From Symsagittifera roscoffensis (Eukaryota > Xenacoelomorpha > Acoela > Convolutidae), in NCBI RefSeq assembly GCF_963678635.1, contig NC_087070.1, positions 24,663,419 to 24,727,418 of the forward strand: DNA of 64,000 nt, given 5' to 3'. Below, one piece after another: positions 63,541 to 64,000 of this stretch (positions are counted from its first letter, which is position 1; the number at the start of each line of letters is the position of its first letter). The position numbers and the translations under genes are program-made. The notes below the pieces were generated by a model. That model was not told where the DNA came from and searched no databases. It worked only from the letters and a program-made list of their open reading frames with translations.

Positions 63541-64000
63541 TGTACATACATACAAGCTTTCATACATACATATAAACATGCATATTTTGATACATGCATA
63601 AATACATACATATTTTCATACCTTCTTACTTACATTTTCACATACGTACATACGTACATGCATACATGCATACATACCTACACACATAATAAATTTCTTA
63701 ATACATACTTAATAAATACATTTATACATACATATACACATATATACATACATATATACATACATACAAAAACACATACATAGATACATACATACAATCA
63801 TACATACGTACATACATACATACATACATACATACATACATACATACATACATACATACATACATGCATTCATACAAAAACACATACATGCATACATAAA
63901 TGCATACATACATACATACATACATACATACATACATACATACATACATACATACATACATACATACATACATACATACATACATACATACATACATACA
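63541..64000. repeat. TACA tetranucleotide microsatellite, runs off the window
   Basis: Imperfect from 63541 (interrupted by TGCA, TATA and AAACACA words) and nearly pure from 63900 to the right edge. Because of its four-base period, long frames in it are artefacts. Confidence 0.97.

Noticed and set aside
63709-63997. Long minus-strand frames of repeated MYVC in the TACA repeat
   Set aside because: A four-base repeat has no stop in several frames by construction; not coding.

Overview
This is animal nuclear DNA. It is AT-rich, with small exons separated by very large introns, and most of the non-coding sequence is transposable-element debris. GT-AG introns (plus one likely GC-AG intron), an aminergic-type GPCR, a trypsin-fold protein, Ty3/Gypsy and BEL/Pao retroelements and many short terminal-inverted-repeat elements all fit an invertebrate. 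I cannot place it more closely.

Layout. (1) 1-12160, plus strand: the 3' part of a class A GPCR gene. Six exons carry TM5, a very long third intracellular loop, TM6, TM7 and the C-tail. Its first visible intron holds a young, complete Ty3/Gypsy element in antisense orientation (595-7170): 213-bp LTRs differing at 2 positions, 5-bp target duplication GGTGC, PBS and polypurine tract. (2) 12161-21577: intergenic or upstream intron sequence with inverted-repeat and terminal-inverted-repeat elements. (3) 21578-45087, plus strand: a trypsin-fold gene of three visible exons split by a 22-kb intron. All three catalytic-triad positions are substituted, so it reads as a serine protease homolog. The giant intron contains three roughly 3-kb tandem units carrying decayed BEL/Pao gag-protease-RT, another BEL/Pao remnant, and dozens of short elements. 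(4) 45088-50181: mostly featureless, with one or two weak exon candidates. (5) 50182-56177: an old, heavily mutated Ty3/Gypsy element on the minus strand with 214-bp LTRs, a relative of the one at 595-7170. (6) 58102-59935, plus strand: a small spliced gene of unknown function. (7) 59241-64000: a hAT-like short element (inside the last intron of that gene if its weak fourth exon is real), arrays built on AAGTCGCGCC and AAGTCGA words, one possible minus-strand exon, and a TACA microsatellite running off the right edge.

Two short-element families dominate. Family A (about 200-230 bp) has termini GGCTCTTTTYC followed by a C-tract, G-tracts at the far end, and perfect 8-bp target duplications at several loci. 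Family B (about 500-530 bp) runs from TTGTTCCGACTTTCG to GAGCAGTCTTG and has a small perfect hairpin at each end. They nest in one another: at 19215-20142 a family B copy contains a family A copy that contains another family A copy.

The most unusual points are: (a) in both Ty3/Gypsy elements the gag start codon is formed by the last LTR base plus the first two bases of a tRNA-Ser-type primer binding site; (b) in the young element a single in-frame TAA separates gag-protease-RT-RNase H from an otherwise continuous integrase frame with a long C-terminal extension; (c) the triad-less protease homolog; and (d) the paired-hairpin family B, for which a related locus 2.6 kb away gives an apparent empty site.
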